This document shows, in pieces, positions 1 to 8,909 of a stretch of DNA of 64,000 bases. The notes beneath the pieces are model-generated. The model was not told the origin of the DNA, searched no databases, and saw only the letters and a list, made by a program, of their open reading frames with translations. How positions within the stretch are numbered: the stretch's first letter is position 1; the number at the start of each line of letters is the position of its first letter. The position numbers and the translations under genes were made by a program. The DNA comes from JAKFEW01 sp036675505 (GTDB taxonomy: Bacteria; Cyanobacteriota; Sericytochromatia; S15B-MN24; JAQBPE01). The stretch covers positions 14,181 to 78,180 of the forward strand of contig JAKFEW010000109.1 in NCBI GenBank assembly GCA_036675505.1, read 5' to 3'.

Positions 1-1
1 G

Positions 2-364
2 ATGCCACTCGTCGTGCCGGTGATCGTGCTCCTGCTCGCGCCAATGTTCTCGAACGCGCGCTACGTGCGCGGCACCGCGATCCAGGCGCTGCTTTTCCAG
101 CTCGTCATCACGCTGGGAGGCGGCCTGCTGCTCGGCATCGCCGGCGTATTCTTCTCGGCGGCCTGGATCGTGGGCGCGATTCCCCTGCTCGGCCTGCTCT
201 TCGGGCCCCTCACCGCCCTGATCGGCTGGCCGGTCGCGGCGGTGCTCGGCCTCGCCGGGCTGGTCGTGGCTGTATGGGGCCTCTGGATCGAGCTTGTGGC
301 CACGTGGAAGGCCTTCAAGGGCGAGCCCTACCGCATGCCCATCGTGGGCGGCTTCGGCGTATAG
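2..364 (+). CDS. DUF4870-like small membrane protein, 5'-truncated by the window edge
   Basis: The 120 visible residues contain about three hydrophobic helices and end in the motif YRMPIVGGFGV. The next gene ends in almost the same way (YRMPIVGGLGLD), so the two are tandem paralogues. Alignment with that neighbour shows that the first codons here correspond to its position of about 33, so the real start lies upstream of the window and the ATG at base 2 is internal. The organisation resembles DUF4870/Tic20-like proteins, small integral membrane proteins of unknown function. The stop is 4 bases before the next ATG, so the pair is probably co-transcribed. Confidence 0.75.
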   Translation: MPLVVPVIVLLLAPMFSNARYVRGTAIQALLFQLVITLGGGLLLGIAGVFFSAAWIVGAIPLLGLLFGPLTALIGWPVAAVLGLAGLVVAVWGLWIELVATWKAFKGEPYRMPIVGGFGV

Positions 365-368
365 CGGG

Positions 369-821
369 ATGGCGATGCACAGCTACGGCCGCGAGTACGC
401 GCTCGCGCCGACCAACGGGTCGGAGCGCGTGGCCGCCGCCTTCGCCCACGCGGGCGCGTTCCTGTTCATGCCGTTCGTGTTGCCACTCGCCATCTGGGTG
501 TACTTCACGGCGATCCAACCGTCGAACTACGTGCGGTACCAGGCCGTCCAGGCCATGCTGTTCCACCTGATCCTCACGGTGGCAGGCTCCGTCTTCGGCA
601 CGGTGCTGGTCGTCGCCTTCTTCGGCTCGTTCATCGCGTCGATCCTGGCCGAGTCGATCACGCGCTGGCTTTACATGGCCTGGCCGGTGACGATCGGCAT
701 CGGCGTGGTGGCGGGCCTCTTCACCATCTGGTCCACCATCGTGATGGTGGTGGCGGTGGTGAAGGCGGCGCAGGGCCAGCCTTACAGGATGCCGATCGTG
801 GGCGGCCTCGGGCTCGACTGA
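369..821 (+). CDS. DUF4870-like small membrane protein
   Basis: This 150-residue protein has a short polar N-terminus (about 20 residues) and then hydrophobic helices near residues 25-45, 52-80 and 95-125. A conserved segment reads YVRYQAVQAMLFH, the DUF4870 pattern in which an Arg-Tyr-Gln motif follows the first helix. It is a paralogue of the gene directly upstream, sharing the C-terminal YRMPIVGG tail. The ATG at 369 was chosen because an upstream in-frame start would overlap the previous gene heavily and add residues foreign to the family. Function is unknown. Confidence 0.78.
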   Translation: MAMHSYGREYALAPTNGSERVAAAFAHAGAFLFMPFVLPLAIWVYFTAIQPSNYVRYQAVQAMLFHLILTVAGSVFGTVLVVAFFGSFIASILAESITRWLYMAWPVTIGIGVVAGLFTIWSTIVMVVAVVKAAQGQPYRMPIVGGLGLD

Positions 822-833
822 ATCGAAAGGCGC

Positions 834-1007
834 TTACCTCCCGCGCTTCGGCGGATGGTCCGCGGGCGAGCCCAGAGCGTCCAGACGTACCCGGAGCTCC
901 GCGAGCCGCTGTTTCAGGGCGGTCTGATCGACCTGGAGCTTCTTGAGCTCACGGTCTTGATCCTGACGCTCCGTGCGGTCGGAGTCCTGCGGCGTCTCAT
1001 CGGGCAT
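834..1007 (-). CDS. small coiled-coil protein, hypothetical
   Basis: A 57-residue, highly charged protein with Asp/Glu/Arg-rich ends and a central heptad-like stretch (KKLQVDQTALKQRLAELRVRL) that should form a coiled coil. It converges with the DUF4870 pair and lies just downstream of the large kinase-like gene on the same strand. The ATG at 1007 has a GGGGC-type purine run close upstream. An upstream alternative at 1046 would add 13 residues of atypical composition. No family was recognised; coding status rests on composition and codon bias. Confidence 0.5.
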   Translation of the reverse strand: MPDETPQDSDRTERQDQDRELKKLQVDQTALKQRLAELRVRLDALGSPADHPPKRGR

Positions 1008-1052
1008 CGCCCCATGATACAACCAAACCCGTGCGGCGCCGACCACCGCTCG

Positions 1053-4000
1053 TCAGCCGCCGAGCCGCCCGATCGTTCGCGCGCCCGCGTCGGCCACGGC
1101 GAGGAGCGTGTTCCCCGCGCCGAGGCCCTCGCCCACCAGGTACATCACGCCCCAGACGGGCGCCGTCGGCCCTTCGGCGAGCGGCACCGCCAGCGCCCCG
1201 CCAGCGGCCTTGCGCACCTCGCGCTCGGCCATCGCCGCTTCGCAGAGCTTCGCGTCGATCTGGCCCGCGGCGAACGGGATCTCGCCCGCGGCGCGGCCGC
1301 GCGCGGCCCAGGGCTCGAGCCCCGGGTCGAGCACGAAGACCCGCGTGGCGCCCGGCAGCACCTCGAACGTCGCGGTGGCCAGGGCCTCGGCGGCCTCCGA
1401 GGGCGTGCGGGCCGCGAAGAGCTTCGGCCACATCACGTTCAGCGCCCGCGCCTTGCGCAACGCCTCCCGCAGCTCGGCGAGTTCCTCGGCGGGTGCCGTC
1501 ACGCGCGGCAACAGGCCGCGGGCCTCGGCGAGCAACACCTCGAGCCGGGCGGCCGCGGCTTGCGGCGAGTCGTCCTCGGCGGCGCTGCCGGCATGCAGGG
1601 CCTTCTCCGCGCGCTCGGCCTCGCCCGCGAGCTTCTCGGCACCCAGCGCGAGCGCGGTGCGCCGCGCCTGCTCGAGCCAGCCCGCGGCCTCGGCGCGCGC
1701 GCCGGCCTCCATCGCGAGCTGGCCCAGGCGCAGGGCCGCGAGGGCGACCAGGTGCTGGTTCGGCTGGGCCAGGACGGCGCGCAGCTCCTGCCTGGCGCGC
1801 TCGCGATCGCCCGTGCGCGCGGCCCACAGGCCGAGCAGGTAGGCCCGCCGGCCGGCCAGGTCCGCGCGGTTCGAGGCCTTCACCGAGGTCGCCGCGATGT
1901 GCAGCGCGTTGGCGGCTTCCGGGTAGAGCGCCCGGTCGAGCAGCGCCTCGGCGTGGGCGAGCCAGACGCGTGCCGTCGCGGCGGACGAGGCCAAGGCGGG
2001 TAGCCGGCGCAGCGCCTCGTTGCCGAGCGCGATGCCGGCATCGGCCTCGCCGGCGAGCGTGCGCGCCAGGCCCTCGTAGGCCTGGGCCTCGGCGGCGCCG
2101 GCCGCGTCGTGGCGGGCCTCGGCGCGGCGGCGCGCGTCGGCCGCGAGATCGCCCGCTCGCACGGGGTCGCCCATCGCGAGCGTGACGATCGCGGCCTGGA
2201 TGCCGGCCTGGACGGCCGCCTGCGCGTCATCGAGGTCCTCGGCGAGGCCGATCGCCCGCTCGGCCGTGCCGCGGGCGAAGAGCAACTCGCCGCGGGCCAG
2301 CTCCGCGTCGCCGAGCGCGAGCAGGGTCTGGACCAGGCGCGGGCGATCGCCTTCGGACTCGAACAGGGCGCTGGCCTGCTGCAGCAGCGCCACGCCCTCG
2401 GACTGGCGCTCGCGCACGCCGAGGGCCAGCACCGCGCCGAAGGCCGCGAGCGCGAGCGCCCGGGGCAAAGGTGCAGCCTCCGCCGCGGCCCCCACCGCGG
2501 CCTCGCCGCTCGCGGCGGCGTCTTCGAGCTGGCCGAGGGCGAGCTGCGACTCGGTCAGGCCTGCCAGCGCCAGGGCGAGCAGGTCCATCTCGCCGAGGAT
2601 CTGCGCGTGGCCGGCGGCTTCGCGCCAGGCCCCCGCGGCCTCTTCATGGAGCCCCAGGCGGGCGAGCACCCGCGCGAGCGCGAGCGCCGCGGCCGGCCGC
2701 TCGGGGCCGGCGGGCAAGCGGCCACGGGCCTCCCGCAAGCAGACCAGCGCCTGGGCCGGATCGCCGCCCTGACGATGGGCCTCGCCGAGCGTGGCGAGGA
2801 ACGCGCCGCGCAGGACGTGCTCGGCGTCCAGCATGACCAGGCCCTCCTCGAGCACGAGGCGCGCGGTCTCGACGCCGCCCAGCGCGAGCACGCGCCGCGC
2901 GGCCGCCAGCGCCAGCGGCGCCGCGGCCTCGGGCCACTCCGCGCGCACGGCGTGCAGGGCGGCCTCGAGCGGGTCGGCCGCGAGCTCGCCCGCCAGCGCC
3001 GCCTCGACGAAGCGGTGGTGGAGCGCGAGCTGCCGCTCGGGCGGCAAGGCCTGGGCGTAAAGCGCCGCGAACTCCGGGTGGGAGAAGGCGTAGCCGTCCG
3101 GCGTCCGCGTGAGCACGCCTGCGCGCAGCAGCGCGTCGAGGCCCGCGCCGAGCGTCTCGCCCTCCGGCACGAGGGCGTCGAGCGCCGCCGGCCGCACACG
3201 CGGACCGACCAGGGCGGCCACGCCGCCGACGGTCCAGGCCGCCTGGTCGAGGGCGCTGCCGCGTCGCCAGGCCAGGGCGCCGACGGTATCGGGCCAGGTC
3301 TCGGGATCCGGCAGTTCGCACTGCGTCGCGCCGCAGCGCAGCTCGCCGGCGTCGCGCCACAGGCCGACCGCCGTGCGCACGAACCAGGGCTGCCCGGCCG
3401 CCGCCGCGGCCAGCGTCTGGACGGCCGCGGCCTGCGCGGGGCGCGGCAGCATCGCCTGCACGAGGCGCAGCGTCTCGTCCGCCGAGAAGGGCGGCAGCGC
3501 CACGACCGGCCAGGAAGGGTCGCCCGCCTCGCCCGGCTGCCCCGCCGCGAGCCAGAGCACAGGCTCGTTCGCGACCCGCGCCACCAGGGCGTTCAGCAGC
3601 TCGCGGCTGGCCTCGTCGGCCTCGTCCCAGTCGTCGGCCAACACCACCAGCCCGGGCGCCGCGAGCGCCGCCAGCAGCTCTCCCAGCGCCGAGCCGAGCC
3701 GGCGCCGCATCAGCTCGCCGCCGAGCGGCCCTTCGACGCCCGCGGCTCCCCGGCCGTCGTCGTCCAGGCCTGGCGCGGGCGGCGGCGCCATGAGCGGACC
3801 GAGCCGCAGGCGGTAGCGGTCCGCCAGGCCCGGCTGGCGCTCCTGGGCGATCGCCACGAACGCCCCGAGGGCCTCGCGCCAGGGCGCGAGCGGCCAGGCC
3901 GCGTGGCCGAGGCCGCGCAGGCGCACCACCGGCCAGCCGGCTGCGCGCGCGACCACCGCCACGCGGTCGAGGAAGACGGACTTGCCCCAGCCGGCCGGGG

Positions 4001-4832
4001 CTTCGAGCCGCCGCGCGCCGCCCTGGCCCTGGCCGAGGGCGTCGAGCAGCTGCTCGATCGGCGCGAGCGCCTGCCCGCGGCGCAACATCGGCGGCTGCAG
4101 CCAGGCCACCTCGGCATCGGTTCTCAGGGCCGGGTGGCGGACGCCGTCGAGCTCGGCGAGGGCTTCGGCGGCACCCGTTGGGCGATCGGCGGGATCGCGC
4201 GACAGCAGGCGGCGGCCGAGCGCCGCGAGCGGATCGGCGACCAGATCGAGCAGATCCAGCTCGCCGGGCCCTTCGCCCGTCAGCCAATAGTGAATGAGGG
4301 CGCCCACCCCATACAGATCCGCGCGGCCATCGAGCGCCATGCCGGCCTCCTGCTCGGGCGAGCGGTAGCCGCGCACGCCCGGGTGCCGCGCCGGCTGCCC
4401 CATCGGGGTGAGGTTGCCGTAGCCGACCAGCACGAGGCCGGTCTCGGTCCGGCGCAGGTGGGCGGGCTCGAGCGCGGCGTGCACCCAGCCCCGGTGGTGG
4501 ATCGTCTGGAGCCCCTCGAGCAGCTGTCGGACGGTCGTGGCGGCCTCGCCCGGCTGGACCAGGGTCGCGGGCGGGCCCTCGGCGTAGCCCATGGTATAGA
4601 AGGGTCGCTCGGCGAGCGTGGTCGCGTCGGCATACAGCCGCATCACGCGCGGTCCGCGCAGCTGCGCCACGCGCCAGGCCTCCAGGCGGAACTCGTGGCG
4701 GGCGTCGGGGTCGCCCAGCCGGTCGTCGGCCAGCCGCTTGAGGACGAGCGGCGTCCCGTCCTGATCCTGGACCAGGAGCAGGTAGGGGCCGAGCGGCCTG
4801 ACGGGGGTGAAGCGGTCCGCGGTGGAGCTCAT
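1053..4832 (-). CDS. pseudokinase-AAA ATPase-TPR-GAF-like signalling protein
   Basis: A protein of 1259 residues. Residues 1-230 have a Ser/Thr-kinase fold: a VLK lysine at 32 and a well-kept activation segment and F-helix (RGYRSPEQ near 154, RADLYGVGALIHYWLTG near 170). The catalytic residues are lost: HRDLKPxN reads HAALEPAH (118-125) and DFG reads GYG (137-139), so I infer a pseudokinase. An AAA-type ATPase follows, with Walker A APAGWGKS (278-285) and a Walker-B-like VVLADDWDEAD. Next comes a long alpha-helical TPR-like array and a C-terminal GAF-like domain. This resembles the kinase-ATPase-TPR sensors of cyanobacteria and myxobacteria. The start at 4832 has GGAGAGGGGGAAG upstream; ATG 4871 has none. 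Confidence 0.82.
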   Translation of the reverse strand: MSSTADRFTPVRPLGPYLLLVQDQDGTPLVLKRLADDRLGDPDARHEFRLEAWRVAQLRGPRVMRLYADATTLAERPFYTMGYAEGPPATLVQPGEAATTVRQLLEGLQTIHHRGWVHAALEPAHLRRTETGLVLVGYGNLTPMGQPARHPGVRGYRSPEQEAGMALDGRADLYGVGALIHYWLTGEGPGELDLLDLVADPLAALGRRLLSRDPADRPTGAAEALAELDGVRHPALRTDAEVAWLQPPMLRRGQALAPIEQLLDALGQGQGGARRLEAPAGWGKSVFLDRVAVVARAAGWPVVRLRGLGHAAWPLAPWREALGAFVAIAQERQPGLADRYRLRLGPLMAPPPAPGLDDDGRGAAGVEGPLGGELMRRRLGSALGELLAALAAPGLVVLADDWDEADEASRELLNALVARVANEPVLWLAAGQPGEAGDPSWPVVALPPFSADETLRLVQAMLPRPAQAAAVQTLAAAAAGQPWFVRTAVGLWRDAGELRCGATQCELPDPETWPDTVGALAWRRGSALDQAAWTVGGVAALVGPRVRPAALDALVPEGETLGAGLDALLRAGVLTRTPDGYAFSHPEFAALYAQALPPERQLALHHRFVEAALAGELAADPLEAALHAVRAEWPEAAAPLALAAARRVLALGGVETARLVLEEGLVMLDAEHVLRGAFLATLGEAHRQGGDPAQALVCLREARGRLPAGPERPAAALALARVLARLGLHEEAAGAWREAAGHAQILGEMDLLALALAGLTESQLALGQLEDAAASGEAAVGAAAEAAPLPRALALAAFGAVLALGVRERQSEGVALLQQASALFESEGDRPRLVQTLLALGDAELARGELLFARGTAERAIGLAEDLDDAQAAVQAGIQAAIVTLAMGDPVRAGDLAADARRRAEARHDAAGAAEAQAYEGLARTLAGEADAGIALGNEALRRLPALASSAATARVWLAHAEALLDRALYPEAANALHIAATSVKASNRADLAGRRAYLLGLWAARTGDRERARQELRAVLAQPNQHLVALAALRLGQLAMEAGARAEAAGWLEQARRTALALGAEKLAGEAERAEKALHAGSAAEDDSPQAAAARLEVLLAEARGLLPRVTAPAEELAELREALRKARALNVMWPKLFAARTPSEAAEALATATFEVLPGATRVFVLDPGLEPWAARGRAAGEIPFAAGQIDAKLCEAAMAEREVRKAAGGALAVPLAEGPTAPVWGVMYLVGEGLGAGNTLLAVADAGARTIGRLGG

Positions 4833-5068
4833 CGAGGCTTCCCCCTCTCCGGGTGGCTGGGCAGAGGTCATTCTACCGCAAGGCCGGATGCCGAGGGAGG
4901 CGACGCCGGGCTGCCGGGTATCCAGCCGCGCGATTCCTTGCTACACTGGACCAGGATCGGGGTTAATCCGCCCCCCTTTTCGCCTGCAACGATGCGCCGT
5001 CTCACCTTCGTCATCCTCGCGCTGGTCGCCGTCACGGCCCCCATCCCTCATGTCGGGGAGGCGGGCGT

Positions 5069-5962
5069 ATGACCCGCATCGAGCCCATGTGGACCGGCCT
5101 GCTGCAGGCGGCCTTCAAGCACCAGAACATCGTGCAGGGCGTGACCGACGCCTACTACCTGCGTCGGCCCGACATTCAGCTGCCCGTGCCGCCGATCACC
5201 ACGATCGACGTGACCCACGAGGCCGTGGCCAACCTCCGCGACATCTACGGCGTGGACGCCGAGGGCAACCTCTACGTGCTCGGACCCGAGTCGAAGGTGG
5301 AGGAGATGGGCGATCGCAAGGTGATCACCATCGCGGGCATCGGTCATGGCGAGGGCGAGGAGGACGAGTTCCTCATCGATCACGAGCTGGGCACGTTTTT
5401 CTATGGCGCGATCAGCCTCGCGCCCGATGGCCGGGTGCTCACCGTGAGCAACACCCCCAGCTTCTACTTGTTCGCGCCGGACGGCAGCCAGCTCGTCAGC
5501 CACCGTTCGCTGCGTGACGGCACCCAGCAATTCGAGCTCCCGCCGGAGGGCAAGCCCTTCTGGGAGACCGGTGCCGGCGGCGTCGCCGCGGGCCAGGACG
5601 GCTTCGTGGTGGGCGGCGCCCCGATGTTCCGGGTCGACTACTACCGCTGGGACGGCAAGTTGAAGCGCTCGATCCGCCGCTTCGAACACGACGGGCAGCC
5701 CTGGGATCTCGCGACGGAGCGCATCTCGAAGGTCACGATCGATCCGACCGGCCGGATCTACGCCTCGAGCTCCTCGAACGTCTTCGTGTTCACGCCGGAC
5801 GGCGAGATCGAAGCCGTGGTCGAGGCCAGCCGGGCGGCTGGCCCCGCTGGCGATTTCCACCTCTGGATCGGCGTCGATCGCGACGCCAAGCTCTGGAACC
5901 AGTTCTACAAGGGCAAGGAAGTCGCCTACGCGGCCTACACGCTGCCCTTCGCCACCGCCTAG
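5069..5962 (+). CDS. beta-propeller-like protein, function unknown
   Basis: A 297-residue protein made of repeated short strands in the style of NHL/YVTN propellers: IYGVDAEGNLYVLGPES, ISLAPDGRVLTVSN, VTIDPTGRIYASSSSNVFVFTPDG. No signal peptide is visible in this frame, although a 26-codon, signal-peptide-like ORF (4992-5072) overlaps the start by ATGA. The ATG at 5069 is supported by GGGGAGG about 7 bases upstream. Its 3' end overlaps the convergent histidine kinase gene by 4 bp. Likely a ligand- or protein-binding propeller; no enzymatic motif was seen. Confidence 0.7.
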   Translation: MTRIEPMWTGLLQAAFKHQNIVQGVTDAYYLRRPDIQLPVPPITTIDVTHEAVANLRDIYGVDAEGNLYVLGPESKVEEMGDRKVITIAGIGHGEGEEDEFLIDHELGTFFYGAISLAPDGRVLTVSNTPSFYLFAPDGSQLVSHRSLRDGTQQFELPPEGKPFWETGAGGVAAGQDGFVVGGAPMFRVDYYRWDGKLKRSIRRFEHDGQPWDLATERISKVTIDPTGRIYASSSSNVFVFTPDGEIEAVVEASRAAGPAGDFHLWIGVDRDAKLWNQFYKGKEVAYAAYTLPFATA

Positions 5963-7962
5963 ACGGCCCGGGCCATCGCGAGCGGTAGCGTGAAGTAGAA
6001 CCGGCTGCCGCTGCCAGGCTCCGTGATGACGCCGACCTGACCGCCATGCGCCTCCACGATCGCCCGGCAGATCGCGAGCCCCAGGCCCGCGCCGCCCTTC
6101 GATCGCGTGAGGCCGGCGTCCACCTGGTAGAACCGATCGAACAAGAAGGGCAGGTGCTCCGCGGCGATGCCCACGCCGGTATCTGCGACCTCGACCAGCG
6201 CGACGCCGCCCTCGACGCGCACGGTGAGCGTCACCCGCCCACCGGCCGGCGTGAACTTCAAGGCGTTGTTGATGAGGTTGGCGATCACTTGCCCGATGCG
6301 CTGTGCATCCATCGACACCGTCACGGCGGTGGGCGGCGCCGCGAGGCTCAATTCGACGCCGGCCTCGATCGCCATCGGCCGTGCCGCCGCCACGACCTCG
6401 CCCACCTTGGCAGCCAGGTCCGCGTCGTCGCGCTCGAGGCGGAATTGACCGGACTCCATCCGCGCGAAATCCAGCAGGTCGTCCACCAGCCGTTGCAACG
6501 TGCGCGCGCCAGCCTGGATCATATGCACCTGCTCGACCTGACCGGGCGTCAGCGGCCCGGCCAGCTCGTCCTCGAGGAACTCGGCGTAGCCCACGATCGA
6601 GGTGAGCGGCGTGCGCAGCTCATGGGACACAGCACTCACGAGGTTGCTCTTGAGCCGGTCCACCTCCTGCAACCGGGTGTTCTGGCGGCGCAGCGCGTCC
6701 TCCAGCGCGATGCGCTCGGTGACGTCCCTGAAGTACCAGATGCGGCCGTGATGGCGGCCATCCGGCGACACCACGGGCGCCGACCAACGGTCGAGGATGC
6801 GGCCGTCGACGAGGTGGATCTCATCGCGGCTCCGCTCCTCCGGGTGGGCGTACAGGTATTCGATGCGCCCGATGAAGGCGGGCCAGTCCACGAGCAGCGG
6901 CCGCACGTATGCGAGCAACGCGTTGTCGGAGAAGGTCCGCATCAGCTCATCCGGAATCGCCCAGAGCTCTGTGAACCGCTTGTTGAAGCCGATCACCCGC
7001 CGGTGCTCGTCGATCGTCAGGATGCCGTCGAGCGCGGCCTCCATCTGGGCGCTCAGCCGCGCGTTGCTTTCGCGCAGCTGGCGCTGCGACTCGCCCCGCT
7101 CGGTGACGACGGCCGCGAGCAGCAGCGTCGTGATCGCCACGACCTCGGTATAGAGCTGCAGCAAGAGCAGCTCCTGGCTGGCGCGCCAGGCCGACATCGA
7201 GACCGTTTCGAGCGCCGCCTCCCAGACCGCGGCGTACAGCACCACCAGCGACCCGATCGCCGCCCCCACGCGCCCGAACCTGAACGTCGCGAGCACGAGC
7301 AGCGCCAGGGGCAGGTACTCGATCGGGTACCGGCGAAACGGCAGGAGGCCGAAGGCGAGGACGGTCGTGAACGCCGTGGCGAGCGCGAGCAGCAGCCCTT
7401 CCGCGATGCGCCCGGCGCCCGGGCGGGGCCTCGGCGCTTCCGCCACGGCGAGGATGGCCGGCGCCACGACGATCGCCCCGCCCATGTCGCCTTGCCACCA
7501 GACCATCCAGAGGCCGGCGAAGTGCGTCCAGGACTCGTAACCGCCCAGACACAGGCTCACGACGCCCAGCGTGGCGCTCGGCACGGGCGCCACCAGGCCT
7601 GCGAGCAGGACGTACAGCAGCACGTCGCCGGGATGCGCGAGCGGACTGCCCGGCCCGATCCAGCGCCGGATCAGGTAGACGGCCAGCACGGCCTCGAGGG
7701 TGTTGCCGGTGGCGACGCCCAGCGCGACCCCCGGTCCCACGTGGCCGGACCCCAAGTTCGCCAGGAACGCGGCGGCGAACACGGCGGGCCACATCCGCCG
7801 GCCGGCGAGCAACAGGTAGGCGATCGCGAGGCCGGTCGAAGGCCAGATCGGCGCGACGATCGGGCTCACGTAGGCCAGCTGGAAGGCGAGCTGGGCCGCC
7901 ACGACGTAGCCCGCTATGAACAGCAAGACCTTCGTCATGCCTGAACGGTCGGCGCGCGCCAT
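5959..7962 (-). CDS. MASE1-PAS sensor histidine kinase
   Basis: A 667-residue protein. Residues 10-290 form a membrane block of about eight helices with the MASE1 signature (PIVAPIWPSTGLAIAYLLLAG). A PAS domain follows (about 300-420), then HisKA with the phospho-acceptor His447 in SHELRTPLTS. The ATPase domain has an N box (NLINNALKFTPAGG), G1 (DTGVGI) and G2 (GGAGLGLAI). It would autophosphorylate in response to an envelope or membrane signal. No response regulator gene is adjacent, so it is an orphan. The start at 7962 has GAGG 6 bases upstream. It closely resembles the kinase at 34526-36613 in its catalytic half. Confidence 0.93.
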   Translation of the reverse strand: MARADRSGMTKVLLFIAGYVVAAQLAFQLAYVSPIVAPIWPSTGLAIAYLLLAGRRMWPAVFAAAFLANLGSGHVGPGVALGVATGNTLEAVLAVYLIRRWIGPGSPLAHPGDVLLYVLLAGLVAPVPSATLGVVSLCLGGYESWTHFAGLWMVWWQGDMGGAIVVAPAILAVAEAPRPRPGAGRIAEGLLLALATAFTTVLAFGLLPFRRYPIEYLPLALLVLATFRFGRVGAAIGSLVVLYAAVWEAALETVSMSAWRASQELLLLQLYTEVVAITTLLLAAVVTERGESQRQLRESNARLSAQMEAALDGILTIDEHRRVIGFNKRFTELWAIPDELMRTFSDNALLAYVRPLLVDWPAFIGRIEYLYAHPEERSRDEIHLVDGRILDRWSAPVVSPDGRHHGRIWYFRDVTERIALEDALRRQNTRLQEVDRLKSNLVSAVSHELRTPLTSIVGYAEFLEDELAGPLTPGQVEQVHMIQAGARTLQRLVDDLLDFARMESGQFRLERDDADLAAKVGEVVAAARPMAIEAGVELSLAAPPTAVTVSMDAQRIGQVIANLINNALKFTPAGGRVTLTVRVEGGVALVEVADTGVGIAAEHLPFLFDRFYQVDAGLTRSKGGAGLGLAICRAIVEAHGGQVGVITEPGSGSRFYFTLPLAMARAV

Positions 7963-8150
7963 CGAAAACCTCGTCGGACTGACCCGGTGCTATGTCCAGT
8001 CAAGCATGGGGGGCGGGCACAATGAACAGGTGAGGAGGCGACGTCGACAACGCACCGCACGGCGCCCAGGTTCCTCGCTGGAACCACCGGTTCAGGCGCA
8101 ACCCGGGTGGGTATACGAAGCAAGTAAACGTCTGATCGGGGGACGATTCT

Positions 8151-8732
8151 GTGCGGGCACTCCTTGCGATTTGTGTGGTTACCGTGGCGCTGGCGGGTTG
8201 CACCGTTCCGGTGTCGACAGCTGGTGGCGGCGCGGACGCTGAACGGCGGACCGGCGGCAAGGCCGGGAGCATCACCAACGGAGCGACCGGCAACCGCGCG
8301 ATCACAGGCGGCGGCCTCGTGGCCGCCGGCGCAGGGAACCTGACGGGCACGCGGGCCGGCGCCGGCATCGTGGCCGCTGGGGCCGGTAACTTGAAAAACG
8401 ACGGCGGCGCGAGCATGGTGGCGGCCGGTGCCGGGAACCTGGCGGACCGCTCCCAGGTGTCGAACGACGTCGGCGGCAAAGTGGGCGGGCCGGCGGCGGA
8501 TACCGGCATCACGTCGCCAGCCAGGCCGCCTGTCATGCCGCCGGGGCCGGCCGCGCCCAGCCCTTCGCCCGGCCCCTCGCCCGACCCCTCGCCCGACCCC
8601 TCGGCCAGCCCCTCGCCCGACCCCTCGGCCAGCCCTTCGCCCGACCCCTCGGCCAGCCCTTCGCCCGACCCCTCGGCCAGCCCCTCGCCCGACCTTTCGG
8701 CCAGCCCATCACCCAGCCCCTCCAGTACCTGA
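8151..8732 (+). CDS. octapeptide-repeat lipoprotein with Ser/Pro-rich tail
   Basis: A 193-residue exported lipoprotein. The signal peptide MRALLAICVVTVALAGC ends in a lipobox (ALAGC). The middle region carries three copies of the motif (L/I/M)VAAGAGNL, separated by Gly/Ala/Asn-rich linkers. From about residue 140 to the end is a repetitive Pro-Ser-Asp-Ala tail (units like SPDPSASP), typical of a wall- or envelope-spanning spacer. The start is GTG at 8151, preceded by GGGGGA. Genes with the same motif lie at 54908 and 59416, and a degenerate form at 15893. Function is unknown; the repeats could form a beta-solenoid-like surface. Confidence 0.8.
   Translation: MRALLAICVVTVALAGCTVPVSTAGGGADAERRTGGKAGSITNGATGNRAITGGGLVAAGAGNLTGTRAGAGIVAAGAGNLKNDGGASMVAAGAGNLADRSQVSNDVGGKVGGPAADTGITSPARPPVMPPGPAAPSPSPGPSPDPSPDPSASPSPDPSASPSPDPSASPSPDPSASPSPDLSASPSPSPSST
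8566..8716 (+). repeat. 24-bp tandem repeat encoding the Pro/Ser tail
   Basis: About six imperfect copies of a 24-bp unit built from the half-units CCCTCGGCCAGC and CCTTCGCCCGAC encode SPDPSASP-type residues in the lipoprotein at 8151-8732. Copy number probably varies by slippage, which would change tail length. Confidence 0.8.
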
Positions 8733-8909
8733 CCACCGGCACCTCGTGAGCCAGCGGCGCCGGGCCGGGGCCTTTGGGCCCGCCTGGCGTGCCACCCGGC
8801 CGGATGGTAAGATGGCCGCGGCCGCGGCCCCGCGATGGCGCCGGGCCAGTCCGCTATGCCGGGGCCGCTGCGCAGCAGCGGTTGGGGGGCCCCGGCCATT
8901 GGAGCCGCC

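Noticed and set aside
2109..5072. Very long open frame antisense to the pseudokinase gene (987 codons)
   Set aside because: It mirrors the real gene: high GC removes stop codons on the opposite strand. Its product is Arg/Ala-rich with no fold or motif, while the minus strand encodes clear kinase and ATPase motifs.
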